A stretch of DNA of 64,000 nucleotides from assembly GCF_025631005.1 (NCBI RefSeq), contig NZ_JAOTPL010000001.1:283836-347835 (forward strand), written 5' to 3'. Below the pieces are notes generated by a model, which saw only the letters and a program-made list of their open reading frames with translations, was not told where the DNA came from and made no database searches. The position numbers were made by a program, and so were the translations under genes. This DNA comes from Haoranjiania flava. Lineage in GTDB: Bacteria; Bacteroidota; Bacteroidia; Chitinophagales; Chitinophagaceae. Positions 8,409 to 16,561 of the stretch are shown here, piece after piece; position 1 is the first letter of the stretch; the number at the start of each line of letters is the position of its first letter.

Positions 8409-9104
8409 GTGAAAAGATTTTTCAGAAAATTATTTAAATATTTTTTTCTACTGCTGCTACTCTCTGTAGCTTATGCATTCCTGTGTAAGTGGATAATGCC
8501 GCCGCTGACTATTACACAGATTACACACATTATAGACGGACAAGGGCTAAAAAGAAATTACGTACCGCTTGCAAAAATATCGCCAAATGTACGCCTGGCA
8601 GCCATTGCAGGCGAAGACCAGCTTTTTGCGCTGCATAATGGCTTTGACTGGGTATCGCTGGGTAACAGCCTTGAAGGCGCCAACCTTAAAAAAGGGCGAG
8701 CTAAGGGAACTGCGGCGAGCACCATATCACAACAAACGGCTAAGAATGTATTTCTCTGGCAGGGCGCAGGCTTTTGGAAATACCTTCGAAAGGCTCCTGA
8801 ATTTTTCTACACCTGGCTGATAGAAGCCGTTTGGGACAAACGCCGTATCCTGGAAATTTACCTCAATGTGGCAGAGATGGGCAAAGGTGTTTTCGGTATT
8901 GAAGCTGCCGCACAAAAATATTTTGACAAACCAGCCAGCCAGCTTTCCAGGAGAGAAGCCGCTATGATCATCGCTTCTTTGCAAAACCCCAGGGTCTTTA
9001 CTGTAGTACCTTTGAGCAAGCATGTAAGCTGGAAATCAAACTGGATATTGAAGCAAATGAGCAATATACAAAACGACAGGGATATACAGCCTTTATTAAA
9101 ATAA
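8409..9104 (+). CDS. mtgA: Monofunctional peptidoglycan transglycosylase
   Basis: Polymerises lipid II into glycan strands; a GT51 enzyme without a penicillin-binding domain. An N-terminal membrane anchor spans about 11-29. The GT51 signature GEDQLFALHNGFD places the catalytic Glu at 69. Later motifs include STISQQTAKN and the KRRILEIYLN stretch. The 231-aa length is standard. GTG is used as start, since no in-frame ATG precedes the membrane anchor. It follows the MerC-like gene by 17 bases. The spacer downstream holds two units of the palindromic repeat family. Confidence 0.93.
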   Translation: MKRFFRKLFKYFFLLLLLSVAYAFLCKWIMPPLTITQITHIIDGQGLKRNYVPLAKISPNVRLAAIAGEDQLFALHNGFDWVSLGNSLEGANLKKGRAKGTAASTISQQTAKNVFLWQGAGFWKYLRKAPEFFYTWLIEAVWDKRRILEIYLNVAEMGKGVFGIEAAAQKYFDKPASQLSRREAAMIIASLQNPRVFTVVPLSKHVSWKSNWILKQMSNIQNDRDIQPLLK

Positions 9105-9154
9105 CTTTGGCTGAGATCCTTTACATAAAATACAACCTGCAATTAATAAATATA

Positions 9155-9236
9155 CACATAGAATAACCATAAAGATTAAGAATCTATACCAACCGGGAAT
9201 GATAATAAAGAATTAAGGTTTTGGTTATTCCGTGTG
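9155..9236 (-). repeat. Palindromic repeat unit A1 (type B, diverged)
   Basis: This 82-bp unit has stem arms CACATAGAATAACC and GGTTATTCCGTGTG around the conserved core ACCAACCGGGAATGA. It is the reverse complement of the units at 31 and 35 kb. It is the most diverged member of type B, with changes in both outer arms. Confidence 0.8.
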
Positions 9237-9259
9237 GCAAACAAAAAAAATTAAATATA

Positions 9260-9322
9260 CACATGAAATAGCCATAACCAAAGTTGCATACCAACCGCGA
9301 ATGAATAAAGGCTATTCCATGT
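9260..9322 (-). repeat. Palindromic repeat unit A2 (type A)
   Basis: Arms CACATGAAATAGCC and GGCTATTCCATGT with core ACCAACCGCGAATGA. It lies 30 bases before kdsB, whose own start context ACACATGAAA resembles the beginning of the unit. Confidence 0.85.
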
Positions 9323-9351
9323 AACCGTAAAGAAAAATAAATAAATTACAC

Positions 9352-10077
9352 ATGAAAAAAATAGCTGTAATCCCTGCAAGGTACGATGCATCAAGATTTC
9401 CGGGCAAGCTGATGAAACCTCTTGCCGGGCAGAGTGTCATCCGCAGGGTGTATGAAAACACACTGAACACCGGCTTGTTCGATGATGTTTTTGTAGTTAC
9501 AGACAGTGCCATTATTTTTAATGAAATAACCGCACACGGCGGCAGAGCCATCTACTCCGTAAAAGAGCATGAATGCGGCAGTGACCGCATTGCAGAAGCA
9601 GTGGAGCCTATTGATGCAGATGTGATAATCAATGTGCAGGGCGATTCTCCTTTTGTAAAAAAGGAAGATCTTGCCCGCCTGCTCAATGTATTTGAAGATG
9701 AAACAGTACAGGTAGCCAGCCTGATGCACATACTGGATAAAGCGTTTGTAGACAATCCCAGCTTTGTAAAAGTGATTGTAGACAATAACAACAACTCGCT
9801 CTATTTTTCACGTTCGCCGATTCCTTATCCGCGCAGCGAAGACAACTTAACTTATTACAAACACATTGGCGTGTATGCATTCAGGAAAGCAACATTGCTG
9901 AACTTTACCCAATGGGAACAAACGCCTCTTGAGCTTGCAGAGAAGATAGAATGTATCCGCTACCTGGAACATGGCATTCCGCTAAAGATGGTGCTTACTG
10001 AAAACGTAACCATAGAAATAGACACCCCGGAAGACCTGGAAAGCGCAGAGCAGTTTATTTTACAAAACCAACACTAA
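9352..10077 (+). CDS. kdsB: 3-deoxy-manno-octulosonate cytidylyltransferase
   Basis: Activates Kdo with CTP to CMP-Kdo for lipopolysaccharide core synthesis; cytoplasmic. The N-terminal nucleotide-binding motif IPARYDASRFPGKLM is at residues 6-20. A conserved INVQGDSPF segment (usually QGDEP in the family) is near 92-100, and the C-terminal region ends with IDTPEDLE. The 241-aa length is normal. The start ATG lies in the context AATTACACATGAAA, which matches the first bases of the palindromic repeat units directly upstream. No other Kdo genes are adjacent. Confidence 0.95.
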   Translation: MKKIAVIPARYDASRFPGKLMKPLAGQSVIRRVYENTLNTGLFDDVFVVTDSAIIFNEITAHGGRAIYSVKEHECGSDRIAEAVEPIDADVIINVQGDSPFVKKEDLARLLNVFEDETVQVASLMHILDKAFVDNPSFVKVIVDNNNNSLYFSRSPIPYPRSEDNLTYYKHIGVYAFRKATLLNFTQWEQTPLELAEKIECIRYLEHGIPLKMVLTENVTIEIDTPEDLESAEQFILQNQH

Positions 10078-10235
10078 CCTATTGCCTTATGCAATGGAAG
10101 TGTAGAAGCAACTTTTTATTTCACGCAAGCCCGCAAATGTTTATATGCAAATATTGCAGCGATGCCAGGTTGCTGTACATTGTGGTTTCCTACTCTCTGC
10201 CCGTGGTGAGGTTAGAGTATGATAAGCAAAAACAC

Positions 10236-10946
10236 TCAGGCTGTAAACTTATATCCCATTCCACGTACAGAGTGAAAGAAAATTGGGTTGCGGGTATCCT
10301 TTTCAAAATATTTCCTAAAGCTTAAAATGAAATTGTCAATCGTGCGTGTAGAGGGATAAACGCTGTAACCCCAAACTACCTGTAAAATTTTTTCACGGGT
10401 TACAACTTCATTCTTATTTTCAAACAACAATTTCAGCAGCATTGCTTCCTTCTTGCTCAGATCTATTTTCTGGCCTTCCCAGGTAATGGCTTCCTGGGAA
10501 GCAAAGTTTACTTTGTTATCACCAAACTCAAACTCATCGCCAACAGAAAAATCTCGGTCCTGTAGTTTTTTATTTTTCTCGATCAGCTTTGCCACGCGCA
10601 GCAACAGCTCTTCCAGGTCAAATGGCTTGGTAATATAATCGTCAGCGCCTTTTCTCAGTCCTAACACCTTATCTGATGTATGATTCCTTGCGCTCAACAT
10701 TAAGATAGGCACTTCCGCATTCTGCAAACGGATGCTTTCCGTAACACTGATGCCATCCATTTCAGGCAGCATTATATCCATAATAATAACATCGAAATAC
10801 TCTGCCTGTGAGGCTTTCAGCGCTGCCATGCCATCATAGGCGGAGGTAACAGAATAGCCTTCCATCTCTAAATTCAGCTTCAAAGCTTCATGCATATTTT
10901 CTTCGTCTTCCACCAGCAATACATTTGCTGAATACTCCTTGATCAT
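10236..10946 (-). CDS. OmpR-type response regulator
   Basis: Receiver domain (about 8-120) with the phospho-acceptor Asp57 in DVIIMDIMLPEMDG and an acidic DEE pocket near 13-16. A winged-helix Trans_reg_C domain follows (about 140-236), ending YPSTRTIDNFILSFRKYFE...RGMGYKF. Its start overlaps the stop of the histidine kinase gene by four bases (ATGA at 10943-10946), so the two form a translationally coupled two-component system. The signal and target genes are not evident. Confidence 0.93.
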   Translation of the reverse strand: MIKEYSANVLLVEDEENMHEALKLNLEMEGYSVTSAYDGMAALKASQAEYFDVIIMDIMLPEMDGISVTESIRLQNAEVPILMLSARNHTSDKVLGLRKGADDYITKPFDLEELLLRVAKLIEKNKKLQDRDFSVGDEFEFGDNKVNFASQEAITWEGQKIDLSKKEAMLLKLLFENKNEVVTREKILQVVWGYSVYPSTRTIDNFILSFRKYFEKDTRNPIFFHSVRGMGYKFTA

Positions 10947-11938
10947 TGGTTTTGGTTTTTAATCAGTGGAAAGTTAATGATAAAAAAGGAACCTTTGGGC
11001 TTATTGTCTTCTATGCGTATGTTTCCGCCAAAGTCTTTGACAATTTTTTTACAGAGATACAAACCAAGCCCGGTGCCTTTTGTTTTACGCACAGCTTCAT
11101 TTCCAACACGATAAAACTTGTTGAATATCTTATTCTTCTCTTCTTCGCGAATGCCTTCGCCTTCATCAGCAATGCTAAGCACAGCACAGTTTTCTTTTTG
11201 TTTTAATCGTACTGATATCAGGGAATCCGCTGGTGAATATTTTATGGCGTTATCGATCAAATTGCTGATGACCAGCTGCAACAATAAATGCTCGCCTGTA
11301 ATAAAAAGATTTTCTTCCACAACATGTTCAATCTGGCGCTGTATAAATCTTCTCCTGAAATCTTTTACAGCTTCCAGCACAATTTTACTGATGTCTACAG
11401 GTTGATATTGTACGCTGTACTGGCCGCTTTCCAGTTGAGAAGAAAACAGCACGTTGTTGGTAAGCGTATTCAGCCGGGAGGTTTCTATCAAAGTGTTTGC
11501 TATCAGTTTCTGTTGCATTTCTTCATTAAGCTTTCTTTTCTGCAATGTCTCCAGGTTTAGCTGAGCCACAGCAATGGGCGTTTTTAATTCATGGGTAATG
11601 GCCATCATAAAGTTTTGCTGCTGTGTGGCAAAACGAAATTGCTTGCGCGTGGCACGGTACAGGTAGCCGGCGCCAATTATGATCAAAGCCAGTGATACAA
11701 CGCCTTCTCCTATGTACTGAAAAGATTTCCTGCGCCTGGCATCATCAAGTGCATAAACCTTATCGGTGTACAGCGGATCATCCTTAATGAGTTCTTCTAT
11801 GCGGTACTGGTACATTTGGTGATTCTGTCTTTCAAGTGAAATAAACCACCACACCAATGCTGCAACAATGTACAACATCCATGTCCAGTAGATAGCAGTG
11901 AGAATACTTAATTTATGTTTTTTTACAACGTCAAACAT
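10943..11938 (-). CDS. Sensor histidine kinase
   Basis: Membrane kinase partnered with the OmpR-type regulator directly downstream. Two hydrophobic segments near the N-terminus bound a short external stretch of about 40 residues, so there is little room for a folded sensor domain. The H-box is THELKTPIAVAQ. N, G1 and G2 boxes read NLIDNAIKYS, DEGEGIREEE and KGTGLGLYLCKKI. The ATG at 11938 (MFDVVKKHK) is preferred to an upstream TTG at 11947. It overlaps the end of the upstream alpha/beta hydrolase gene by 8 bases. Confidence 0.92.
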   Translation of the reverse strand: MFDVVKKHKLSILTAIYWTWMLYIVAALVWWFISLERQNHQMYQYRIEELIKDDPLYTDKVYALDDARRRKSFQYIGEGVVSLALIIIGAGYLYRATRKQFRFATQQQNFMMAITHELKTPIAVAQLNLETLQKRKLNEEMQQKLIANTLIETSRLNTLTNNVLFSSQLESGQYSVQYQPVDISKIVLEAVKDFRRRFIQRQIEHVVEENLFITGEHLLLQLVISNLIDNAIKYSPADSLISVRLKQKENCAVLSIADEGEGIREEEKNKIFNKFYRVGNEAVRKTKGTGLGLYLCKKIVKDFGGNIRIEDNKPKGSFFIINFPLIKNQNQ

Positions 11939-12728
11939 TGGACACAAAATTCAGGATGGTTTCATTGACCTCATCAACCGCCTCAAACATGCCCATATGG
12001 CCTGTATCCTGCAATATAACCACTTCAGACCGCCGGGGGATTTTTGTTTGCGGCAGCACATTTTCAAGCCTTGCAGACTGGTCATCCGTACCCAATATAA
12101 ACAATACCGGCACCTGGCTGTTTTTTAAAACATCTGTCCTGTCTTTGCGGCCGATCATGATCTCCTGAAACCTTATCAAGGCCTGTACATCCATCTTCCC
12201 CGCTTCCCGCAAAAGGCTTTCAATCACTCCGGGATGTTCCTGCTTAAACTTTTCACCGAACAAACCCGGCAGCATGGTTTGCAGCAATGGCATGGCGCCA
12301 TAAGCCTGCATGCTTTTGATATTCTTTTGCCTGTTGGCAATACCTTCTTCACTGTCAGCCGAAGCGTGGGAATGCAACAATCCAAAACCATTGAGTTGAG
12401 TGGAATGCTTTTCTGCAAACGCCAGCGTAATGTAGCCGCCCATAGAGTGGCCGATCATGGTGCAGGCTTTCATATTTTCATTTTGTAAAATCTCATACAC
12501 AGCTTCCGCAAAATCTTCCATTGTTGTAAGTGCATCATTGTAGGGCGATTTGCCTGCTCCGGGCAGATCAGGGATGATTACTGTAAAATGAGCTTCCAGT
12601 GCCGGCAACTGGTTGCGGAAGATATCACTGCTTTCGGGGAAGCCGTGCAATAAAACCAGCGTTTTACTACCGTTTCCTGAAAGCCTGTATGCCAGTTCCT
12701 GATTTTTGAATGTGATGTATCTATACAT
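11931..12728 (-). CDS. Alpha/beta hydrolase
   Basis: A 265-aa cytoplasmic alpha/beta-fold hydrolase. The oxyanion region LLHGFPESSD is at about 26-35. The nucleophile elbow GHSMGGY is near residues 93-99, with an Asp in the ILGTDDQSA strand and the catalytic His in TGHMGMFEAV near the end. The closest kind is an esterase or C-C hydrolase; the substrate is unknown. It is the first gene of an overlapping set with the histidine kinase and response regulator, which may mean co-transcription. Confidence 0.85.
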   Translation of the reverse strand: MYRYITFKNQELAYRLSGNGSKTLVLLHGFPESSDIFRNQLPALEAHFTVIIPDLPGAGKSPYNDALTTMEDFAEAVYEILQNENMKACTMIGHSMGGYITLAFAEKHSTQLNGFGLLHSHASADSEEGIANRQKNIKSMQAYGAMPLLQTMLPGLFGEKFKQEHPGVIESLLREAGKMDVQALIRFQEIMIGRKDRTDVLKNSQVPVLFILGTDDQSARLENVLPQTKIPRRSEVVILQDTGHMGMFEAVDEVNETILNFVSNV

Positions 12729-12861
12729 GTTTCAAAAGAATTATCTAAATGAATAACCTCAATTCCAAATCTCTGCTGTTTACTCCGGCACGGCCGCAAT
12801 AGCTGCAACCTCTATGTGCCAGAGATTGCGAAATAGCCTCTTAAAAAACAGTACAGCTTTC

Positions 12862-14049
12862 TTAGCAGATTGAATTTCGGTTTAAATGTAACCTGTTTAT
12901 TTTTTTATACAAAATAAAGTAGCGGTAAGACATCAGCAAAACAAACGGTATCAAAGCAAAATTCATTTCCTGCGGAAGAAGAAACCAGCCCGCAAGCAGG
13001 CAAAGATTTATAGCGAGCGCTGCAAGAAAATATATGCCAAGCGCCCTGCTTTTTTTGCTGACGATAAATGCAGCAACAACATTGGCAGGCAGCGCCCATA
13101 AAAGATTGTAATTGTCTTTACAGCTCTCGTGCTCTGTAGCAAACCACATGAACAAGATGAGAATGCCCAACAAACCTGTAGTAAATAAAAGAAAACTATC
13201 GAGCATATTTATCAGGAAAACCTGCCTTCTTTTGAAATGATAAAGCACCAACAACGCTGATGAAAATAAAGCCACCGCCATGAATGGCACGTAGTAATTG
13301 GACTGCCTGATATTTTCGCCCTCCACCAGCACATGCCTGGCGCTTACTATGGGCTTGCCGTTATATGTAGTATTTTCAAAGGCATTCATTAAAAACTCCG
13401 GCAGGAACATGCCTGTAAATTTATTCATGGCGGTATCAGTACCGCTGCCCAACAAAACATCAATACCCAGTTTCGACCATGCCTGTTTCCTGCCATTATC
13501 TAAATAATAATGAAATAAATCCCTGGCAGTAGTGCCTGCTTCCATGTAAGGCTTCTCAACCACATAGCCCGGAAACTGGCGCAGGATCACATCCCTGGCG
13601 CGTGTGGCACAATTATCATAAATAAAATCGTATCTGTAGGCACGGTTTTCAGGCAACAGGTTATTTTCCAGAAAACGGACAATATTCTGTTGCTGTTGCG
13701 CCGTAAGATTTATATCCTGTTCCCACACAGTGCGTTTAAAAAACTGGTATTCGTATAAAAATTCATCATAAGACTGTACGCCGAGAATATAATCCAGGCT
13801 GCCGCGTGTGAACTTTAGATAGAAGTTGGGCTCCTCAAAATTAAACAGTCCGTAATTATACACCTGATCTGTGCGGTTCGCGCTGTCATAAACCCTGATG
13901 GCAGTATGGCCAAACGTTGAATACAACTCTTCGCCGGGCGCGCAGGTAAGCAAACTGATCTTAAGACCTGAAGACTGGTGCTGCGCGTAGCCGGCAATGG
14001 AGCAAAGGAAAAAAATAATAAAGAAAAACTTCTTCATATGCATATTCAT
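12862..14049 (-). CDS. DUF4105-domain membrane protein
   Basis: A 395-aa protein with an N-terminal signal sequence (about 6-24, ending near GYAQ) and a DUF4105-like extracytoplasmic region. That region contains TFGHTAIRVYDSANRTDQVYNYG and YDFIYDNCATRARD. The conserved His and Cys resemble a papain-like or NlpC-like arrangement; catalytic activity is unproven. The C-terminal third has several hydrophobic helices (about 255-385). It sits 47 bases after the carbonic anhydrase gene on the same strand. Confidence 0.8.
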   Translation of the reverse strand: MNMHMKKFFFIIFFLCSIAGYAQHQSSGLKISLLTCAPGEELYSTFGHTAIRVYDSANRTDQVYNYGLFNFEEPNFYLKFTRGSLDYILGVQSYDEFLYEYQFFKRTVWEQDINLTAQQQQNIVRFLENNLLPENRAYRYDFIYDNCATRARDVILRQFPGYVVEKPYMEAGTTARDLFHYYLDNGRKQAWSKLGIDVLLGSGTDTAMNKFTGMFLPEFLMNAFENTTYNGKPIVSARHVLVEGENIRQSNYYVPFMAVALFSSALLVLYHFKRRQVFLINMLDSFLLFTTGLLGILILFMWFATEHESCKDNYNLLWALPANVVAAFIVSKKSRALGIYFLAALAINLCLLAGWFLLPQEMNFALIPFVLLMSYRYFILYKKINRLHLNRNSIC

Positions 14050-14096
14050 TGATTGGCTGCGGTTAACACAAGACTTGTTGCCATAGATCTTACGGA

Positions 14097-14732
14097 TTAC
14101 AGATCGGTGTAAACATACAGGCCATCAATCTCAGAATCGTGATTCATCTGGTAAATAGTCTTAATCAGTCCATTGTCCAGGCCATAAACCCAACCATGCA
14201 GTTGCGGCATCTGGTGATGTTTCCACGCACGTTGTATAATTGATGTCTTGGCCAGGTGTTTTACCTGTTCTACCACATTGAGTTCTACCAGCCGGTCTGA
14301 ACGCTGTTTATCATCATCAATTTTATCAAGTTCATCGCTGTGCATCCTGTACACATCTTTGATATTGCGCAACCACATGTTCAATACAATATCAAAGTTG
14401 TTGTTTGACATGGCTGCATTCACACCGCCGCAACCGTAGTGGCCGCACACAATCACATGCTCTACTTTTAACTGCCTGACTGCATAGTCCAGCACGCTTA
14501 GCAAATTCACATCGGTGTGAATCACCAGGTTGGCTATGTTCCTGTGTACAAATATTTCTCCGGGCTTTGTATTGGTGATCTGGTCTGCAGGCACCCGGCT
14601 GTCGCTGCAGCCTATCCACAGAAACTTTGGAGACTGTAATTTTGCAAGCGTAGGGAAAAAATCCGGCTCTTCTTCGCTCACATATTTTGCCCAGTCTTTG
14701 TTGGACTGTAGTATTTTATCGATATCGTTCAT
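14097..14732 (-). CDS. Beta-class carbonic anhydrase
   Basis: Interconverts CO2 and bicarbonate in the cytoplasm. Zinc ligands of the beta class are all visible: C42 and D44 in CSDSRVPADQ, then H98 and C101 in HYGCGG. The 211-aa length is typical. The start lies one base after the fabG stop, so the two genes are almost certainly one transcript; bicarbonate supply for fatty-acid synthesis would make sense of the pairing (inference). Confidence 0.95.
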   Translation of the reverse strand: MNDIDKILQSNKDWAKYVSEEEPDFFPTLAKLQSPKFLWIGCSDSRVPADQITNTKPGEIFVHRNIANLVIHTDVNLLSVLDYAVRQLKVEHVIVCGHYGCGGVNAAMSNNNFDIVLNMWLRNIKDVYRMHSDELDKIDDDKQRSDRLVELNVVEQVKHLAKTSIIQRAWKHHQMPQLHGWVYGLDNGLIKTIYQMNHDSEIDGLYVYTDL

Positions 14733-14733
14733 A

Positions 14734-15489
14734 TTAAATATTTAATCCTCCGCAAATGCTTATAGTTTGTCCGGTTACATAGGCGCTCATGTCAGAAGCC
14801 AGGTATAGCGCGGCGTTCGCAATATCTTCGCCCTTGCCAAATCGCCCGAGGGGTATGCTTTTCATATACGCTTCACTGGCGTTGCCTTCTTTAAGATACT
14901 GCGTCATATCTGTTTCTACAAAACCCGGTGCAATGGCGTTGCAGCGGATATTGCGGCTGCCCAGTTCCTTGGCTACAGACTTTGTAAAGCCAATGATGCC
15001 TGCTTTAGAAGCTGCATAGCTGGCCTGGCCGGCATTCCCGATGATGCCGATAATAGAACTCATGTTGATGATGCTGCCGCTTTTAGCTTTCATCATAGGA
15101 CGGATTACCTGTTTAGTAATATTAAAAACACCGGTAAGGTTGGTGTTGATCACATCATTCCATTGCTCTGAACTCATCCGCATAAGCAGGTTGTCTTTAC
15201 TGATTCCTGCATTGTTTACACAAATATCTATTTTGCCAAACTCTTTCAACACATCATTCACAAAGGTTTCTGCAGATGTATAATCGGCAGCGTTGCTTTG
15301 GTAAGACTTAGCTTTTACACCCATTTCGGCCAACTTCTTTTCTAAGGCTTCTGCCTTTTCCCTACTGCTGTCGCTCACGTATGTAAATGCAATATTGGCT
15401 CCCTGCTCAGCAAACTTTATAGCAATCGCTTCGCCTATACCACGGGCTGCACCGGTGATCACAGCCACTTTATCTTTTAAAAGAGTCAT
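14734..15489 (-). CDS. fabG: 3-oxoacyl-[ACP] reductase
   Basis: NADPH-dependent reduction of 3-oxoacyl-ACP in fatty-acid elongation; a classical SDR enzyme. The cofactor motif TGAARGIGE is at 12-20 and NNAG at 92-95. The catalytic Ser is near 144-145, with Tyr158 and Lys162 in YAASK. C-terminal AIAPGFVETDM and the final YVTGQTISICGG match FabG. The 251-aa length is standard. It has its own TAnnTTTG promoter at 15512-15519. Confidence 0.93.
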   Translation of the reverse strand: MTLLKDKVAVITGAARGIGEAIAIKFAEQGANIAFTYVSDSSREKAEALEKKLAEMGVKAKSYQSNAADYTSAETFVNDVLKEFGKIDICVNNAGISKDNLLMRMSSEQWNDVINTNLTGVFNITKQVIRPMMKAKSGSIINMSSIIGIIGNAGQASYAASKAGIIGFTKSVAKELGSRNIRCNAIAPGFVETDMTQYLKEGNASEAYMKSIPLGRFGKGEDIANAALYLASDMSAYVTGQTISICGGLNI

Positions 15490-15511
15490 CGTGTCTTTGG
15501 TTTTATTTAGT

Positions 15512-15519
15512 CAAAAATA
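15512..15519 (-). promoter_or_regulatory. -7 promoter box for fabG-carbonic anhydrase
   Basis: TATTTTTG on the minus strand, 23 bases before the fabG ATG. Confidence 0.5.
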
Positions 15520-15622
15520 AATGATTTTGGCTGATAACCTGCATCTGCCTAAACAAATAACTTGGTTTTAATACATGCTCGCAGCATGATGATTAATATG
15601 TTTATATCACGGCTGAAAAAAA

Positions 15623-16477
15623 TCAGCTCCACTGCCTGTCTTCCTCTTCCAGTTTTTTGTACACGCGTTTAGATACGATTATACCAAACTCGTACAAAGA
15701 CATTAAGGGAATAAACACGATCAACTGGCTGATCATATCAGGGCTTGGAGTAATAAAAGCAGCAAGTATAAGTATGATCACAATGGCATACTTCCGGGAT
15801 CTTTTTAAAAAACCCGGGGTAACAAGGCCTACCCTGGTGAGTACATAAGCCAGCACAGGAAGCTCAAAGGCAATGCCACAGCCCAATACAATGTTGGTAA
15901 GATTGTCAATATAGTCATTGAGCGTAGGAATGGTTTTCATCATCTCCTGCCCGCTGATCTGGAAGTTTGCAAGAAAACTGAATACGAACGGCCCTAAAAT
16001 AAAGTAGCCGAAGGCGGCGCCGGTAAAGAAAAAGAAAGAAACCCAGAATATGGCAAAGCCGGAGCTTTTCAGTTCTTTCTCGTTCAACGCAGGCTTTACA
16101 AAACGCCAGAACTCCCAGAAAACATAAGGAAAGGCAACCACAAAAGCGCCGATAAAAGCTATAGAAAAACTTCCGAGGAACTGGCCTGCATAGGTTGTGG
16201 TTTGCATAGGCACCGTTACCGGTTCTACACACAAAGCGCTGATGTGCGTTACTTCCGCGAGTTTGCACAGCATGCGGTAGCTTACAAAGTTTTTGTTGAT
16301 AGGCCCTGCGATTACATAATCGAAAAACCATTGAATATTGATGAAGATTACAACCGCCAGAATAATTACTACGATCAAAGAACGTATCACATGCCAGCGC
16401 AATGCCTCAAGGTGATCTATAAACGACATTTCATTATCGTCCTCTCCTGCCCTTCTATCAAATAATTTTTTTATCAT
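15623..16477 (-). CDS. tatC: Twin-arginine translocase subunit TatC
   Basis: Multi-spanning core receptor of the Tat pathway for folded proteins. The N-terminal FIDHLEALRWHVIRS motif (conserved Glu) and six hydrophobic segments are present. Also visible are the FSFLANFQ region and a C-terminal FITPSPDMISQ stretch. About 284 residues from ATG 16477; the upstream TTG at 16480 adds one residue. tatA/tatB are not adjacent. It has its own -7 box at 16498-16505. Confidence 0.94.
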   Translation of the reverse strand: MIKKLFDRRAGEDDNEMSFIDHLEALRWHVIRSLIVVIILAVVIFINIQWFFDYVIAGPINKNFVSYRMLCKLAEVTHISALCVEPVTVPMQTTTYAGQFLGSFSIAFIGAFVVAFPYVFWEFWRFVKPALNEKELKSSGFAIFWVSFFFFTGAAFGYFILGPFVFSFLANFQISGQEMMKTIPTLNDYIDNLTNIVLGCGIAFELPVLAYVLTRVGLVTPGFLKRSRKYAIVIILILAAFITPSPDMISQLIVFIPLMSLYEFGIIVSKRVYKKLEEEDRQWS

Positions 16478-16497
16478 CAATCAGAAAAACTTGCGGG

Positions 16498-16505
16498 CAA
16501 AGATA
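16498..16505 (-). promoter_or_regulatory. -7 promoter box for tatC
   Basis: TATCTTTG on the minus strand, about 20 bases before the ATG. Confidence 0.5.
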
Positions 16506-16561
16506 GAAAAAGAATACTATTAAATAATAAAATATCGTATAGTGCTTTAAGCTTTGAACAA

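Noticed and set aside
10078..10235. Additional small gene between kdsB and the response regulator (ORF 10089-10325)
   Set aside because: It overlaps the end of the response regulator in antisense and has no recognisable features.
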